A stretch of 10,103 bases of DNA, from contig JASLJO010000087.1 in assembly GCA_030152505.1 (NCBI GenBank), forward strand, positions 1 to 10,103, read 5' to 3'. The position numbers and the translations under genes were made by a program. Numbering within the stretch: the stretch's first letter is position 1; every line of letters begins with the position of its first letter. Source of the stretch: Solirubrobacterales bacterium. GTDB taxonomy: Bacteria > Actinomycetota > Thermoleophilia > Solirubrobacterales > 70-9. The notes beneath the pieces were generated by a model. That model was not told where the DNA came from, searched no databases, and saw only the letters and a list, made by a program, of their open reading frames with translations. Positions 8,265-10,103 of the stretch are shown here, piece after piece.

Positions 8265-8959
8265 GCGCCGCCGCTGCTGCGGACGGGCTCGGGCTCGGCC
8301 GCTGCCTCGGTCTCTCCGTCCCGCCCCGCGCCGCGACGCCGCCGGCGGATCAGCAGGTAGGCGGCGCCGCCCACGATCGCGGCGAGGACCACGTAGTCGA
8401 GGTAGCCGAGGTTGTGGCGCCAGTGCTCCCAGTTGTCGCCGACGCCGCGGCCGACCAGGGCCAGCATCAACACCCAGGGGATGCAGCCGGCCAGGGTGTA
8501 GACCGTGAAGCGCCAGAAGGGCATTTTCGCCACACCCGCCGGGAGCGAGATGAAGGTGCGGACGATCGGGAGCATCCGGGAGAAGAAGACGGTGACGGCG
8601 CCGTAGCGCTCGAACCAATCGTCGGCCCACTTCAAGTGCTTTGGGCTGATGTGAATCAGCCTGTTTTTTTCCAGCAGGTCGAGGCGCCCGTAGTAGCCGA
8701 CCCCGTAGGCGATCCAGGAGCCGACCAGGTTGCCGAGCACGCCCGCGGCGACGATCCCGAACAGCGTCATTTCTCCTTCGGAGACGCTGAATCCGGCGAA
8801 CAGCATGATTGCCTCGCTGGGGACCGGGATGCAGGCCGACTCGAGGGTCATCAACAGGAAGACGCCGACCACACCCGCCGAGCCGATGAAGTCGGTGGCG
8901 ACGTTGACGATCGGGTCGACGATCTTGTCGGAGAAGCTGGCGAGAATGAGGATCGGCAT
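8261..8959 (-). CDS. DedA-family membrane protein (candidate undecaprenyl-phosphate translocase)
   Basis: This is a DedA/VTT-domain membrane protein of 232 aa. Family marks are ESACIPVPSEAIMLFAG at about residues 40-56, GNLVGSWIAYGVGYYGR at 76-92, WADDWFERYG at 111-120, and FFSRMLPIVRTFISLPAG at 125-142 with Arg128, Pro131 and Arg134, then helices to about 203. The tail is Arg-rich, then acidic, and probably cytoplasmic. DedA proteins are linked to membrane homeostasis, and some (UptA) to bringing undecaprenyl phosphate back across the membrane. The overlapping uppP start makes that role attractive here, as an inference. ATG 8959 is preferred; in-frame TTG 8998 and GTG 8995 would prepend a Pro-rich stretch overlapping the putative promoter. 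No clear Shine-Dalgarno precedes ATG 8959. Around 8664-8670 lies a T7 tract (A7 in the mRNA) with a hairpin, noted separately. Confidence 0.93.
   Translation of the reverse strand: MPILILASFSDKIVDPIVNVATDFIGSAGVVGVFLLMTLESACIPVPSEAIMLFAGFSVSEGEMTLFGIVAAGVLGNLVGSWIAYGVGYYGRLDLLEKNRLIHISPKHLKWADDWFERYGAVTVFFSRMLPIVRTFISLPAGVAKMPFWRFTVYTLAGCIPWVLMLALVGRGVGDNWEHWRHNLGYLDYVVLAAIVGGAAYLLIRRRRRGAGRDGETEAAAEPEPVRSSGGA
8642..8670 (+). terminator. Intrinsic-terminator-like hairpin inside dedA, antisense
   Basis: GGCTGAT (8644-8650) and ATCAGCC (8655-8661) form a perfect seven-pair stem around a GTGA loop, which is of GNRA type. Two flanking G-U pairs extend it (8642-8643 with 8662-8663). Seven T residues follow at once (8664-8670). 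By shape it is a textbook Rho-independent terminator for + strand transcripts, but it lies in the middle of the - strand dedA gene. No + strand gene is seen just upstream. It could block antisense or read-through RNA, or be a coding coincidence. Confidence 0.4.
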
Positions 8960-9017
8960 GCGCGAAGCGGGGATTGTAGGGAGCGGGCCGATCACCAACT
9001 AAACTCGGTAGTTCTCT
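8960..9017. promoter_or_regulatory. Divergent intergenic region with candidate promoters
   Basis: These 58 bases separate dedA (-) from the dehydratase gene (+) and are noticeably less GC-rich than the genes, so promoters for both should lie here. On the - strand TACAAT (8978-8973) is a good -10 element, placing a start site about seven to nine bases before ATG 8959. On the + strand TAAACT (9000-9005) is a weaker -10, placing a start near 9012. No convincing -35 boxes are seen. Neither gene shows a clear Shine-Dalgarno, which would fit near-leaderless mRNAs, common in actinobacteria. Confidence 0.35.
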
Positions 9018-10103
9018 ATGGGTCGCTTGAACCATCCCGTCTACCGGACGCGGCTCCTCCAGGCGATGGCCGATGGCCTTCTCGTCGCCCTCGCCTACTA
9101 CCTCGCCTTCCGGCTGCGCTTTCTCGACAGGAGCGATCTCCCGCACCGCTACTGGATCCTCTTCGCTCAGTCGGTCGGCTTCGTCGCGCTGATCGAGGTG
9201 ACGGTGTTCGCCGCCTTCGGGCTGTACCAGAAGTGGTGGCGCTACGTCAGCGGCCGCGACTTCCTCACGATCGTCCGCGCCGTCGCCGTCGCCAGCGCGA
9301 TCGTCGTCGTCCTCTTCACCGTGTTGAAGCCCTTCAAGCACGACCTGCCCCGCTCGGTCGCGGTGATGGACTTCCTCCTCACCCTCTTCCTCGTCGCCGG
9401 CGCGCGCCTCGCCGTGCGCCTGATCGTCGAGCGGCCCAGCCACGGCCATCGCCTGCCCAGGCACGAGGTGCTGGTGATCGGCGCCGGCTCCGGAGGCCAG
9501 ATGGTCGTCCGTGAGATGCACCTCAATCCCAACCTGGGGGCGACCGCGATCGGCTTCGTCGACGACGACGCGCGCAAGCAGGGGATGCGAATGCTGGGTC
9601 TGAAGGTGTTGGGGACGACAGCGCAGATCGAGCAGATCCTCGACGAGACCGAGCCCGACGAGGTGGTGATAGCGATCCCCTCGGCGCCGGGGACGCTGCG
9701 CGCCAAGGTCGTCGCCGCCTGCCGCGAGCGCGAGATCCGCGTGCGCACCCTGCCGACCGTGTTCGAGCTTCTGCGCGGCGGCGTCCAGCTCAACAAGCAG
9801 CTGCGCGAGGTCCAGGTCGAGGACGTGCTCGGCCGCGACCCGATCGTGGTCGAGCTCGATCGCGTCGGCGCCTACCTGCGCGATCGCATCGTCCTCGTCA
9901 CCGGCGCCGGCGGCTCGATCGGCTCCGAGCTCTGCCGGCAGATCGCCCGCGTCGGCCCGCGCCTGCTGGTGATGCTCGACCACGCCGAGGACAACCTCTT
10001 CCAGATCGACCGCGAGATGGTCGAGGAGCGCCACTGCTCCAACGTCGAGTCGGTGCTGGCCGACTGCAAGGAGCCGCACCGGATGTTGGAGGTGATGCAG
10101 CGC
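9018..10103 (+). CDS. Membrane-anchored nucleotide-sugar 4,6-dehydratase, CapD/WbpM/PglF type (5' part)
   Basis: The first 362 codons of a protein that normally has about 600-650 residues are present; the frame is open to the last base. The N-terminus has about four membrane helices (roughly 15-33, 50-70, 84-103, 112-130) and contains LYQKWWRYVSGRD, a typical family segment. A first Rossmann-like domain begins at about 150 with GAGSGG (155-160). The catalytic short-chain dehydrogenase/reductase domain begins at about 290 with the NAD-binding motif GAGGSIGSE (296-304). The active-site Tyr/Lys or Met/Lys region is beyond the window, so substrate and stereochemistry cannot be judged. Relatives convert UDP-GlcNAc or UDP-GalNAc to 4-keto-6-deoxy sugars for capsule, O-antigen or protein glycans. 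Start is ATG 9018, with the known-looking opening MGRLNHPVYRTRLLQ. No ribosome site is evident. It probably opens a glycan-synthesis cluster to the right. Confidence 0.93.
   Translation, partial: MGRLNHPVYRTRLLQAMADGLLVALAYYLAFRLRFLDRSDLPHRYWILFAQSVGFVALIEVTVFAAFGLYQKWWRYVSGRDFLTIVRAVAVASAIVVVLFTVLKPFKHDLPRSVAVMDFLLTLFLVAGARLAVRLIVERPSHGHRLPRHEVLVIGAGSGGQMVVREMHLNPNLGATAIGFVDDDARKQGMRMLGLKVLGTTAQIEQILDETEPDEVVIAIPSAPGTLRAKVVAACREREIRVRTLPTVFELLRGGVQLNKQLREVQVEDVLGRDPIVVELDRVGAYLRDRIVLVTGAGGSIGSELCRQIARVGPRLLVMLDHAEDNLFQIDREMVEERHCSNVESVLADCKEPHRMLEVMQR

Noticed and set aside
8060..9514. A 484-codon + strand open frame crossing uppP, dedA and the start of the dehydratase gene
   Set aside because: It is a composite of antisense and off-frame sequence with no recognisable motif, and it crosses the divergent gap.
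7452..10079. A single 875-codon open frame on the - strand covering uppP, dedA and the antisense of the dehydratase gene
   Set aside because: Only its last 270 codons look like a protein (UppP). The rest is Arg/Pro/Asp-rich shadow sequence of real genes in other frames, expected in GC-rich DNA.

Overview
The base composition is strongly GC-rich, with G or C favoured at third codon positions. The gene set is typical of Actinomycetota: rodA-pbpA-PASTA kinase, a second receptor-type Ser/Thr kinase, and a membrane-anchored CapD-type sugar-nucleotide dehydratase beginning MGRLNHPVYRTRLLQ. Together these suggest a deep-branching actinobacterium, most likely a member of Thermoleophilia such as the Solirubrobacterales. 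That placement is inferred from remembered family resemblance, not from a search.

Layout. Positions 1-4770 (+ strand) hold a tightly packed cell-wall operon. It runs from the possible tail of an upstream gene and a 21-codon mini-ORF to rodA (SEDS glycosyltransferase), pbpA (class B transpeptidase) and pknB (Ser/Thr kinase with four extracellular PASTA repeats). In related bacteria this is the elongation or division synthase pair plus its regulatory kinase, usually preceded by the phosphatase pstP. An 18-bp convergent gap (4771-4788) separates it from a - strand operon that reads from 8959 down to 4789. In transcription order that operon is a DedA-family membrane protein, uppP (undecaprenyl-diphosphate phosphatase), a leftover 3' fragment that looks like the C-terminal winged helix of a Fic protein, purM (purine synthesis), and a second Ser/Thr kinase with a jelly-roll-like extracellular domain. 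The junctions are 4-base stop/start overlaps: TTGA for dedA/uppP, GTGA for the fragment/purM, and ATGA for purM/kinase. A 58-bp divergent gap (8960-9017) then leads to a + strand nucleotide-sugar 4,6-dehydratase gene that runs off the window.

How it fits together. Apart from purM, every identifiable full gene concerns envelope polymer synthesis or its control. RodA/PbpA polymerise and cross-link peptidoglycan. UppP, and very plausibly the DedA protein, recycle the undecaprenyl carrier. The dehydratase makes sugar nucleotides for glycans, and two transmembrane kinases can sense the wall or periplasm.

I did not find a wholly new system such as a CRISPR array, mobile element, tRNA or toxin module. 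The points most worth checking are the dedA-uppP coupling as a lipid-carrier recycling unit, the decayed Fic remnant fused to the start of purM, the archaeal-looking PurM with an altered GGETA motif, and a textbook terminator-shaped hairpin with a T7 tract inside dedA. Two more are a sharp Glu-codon switch between cytoplasmic and extracellular halves of both kinases, and a cysteine pair inserted in the first PASTA repeat.
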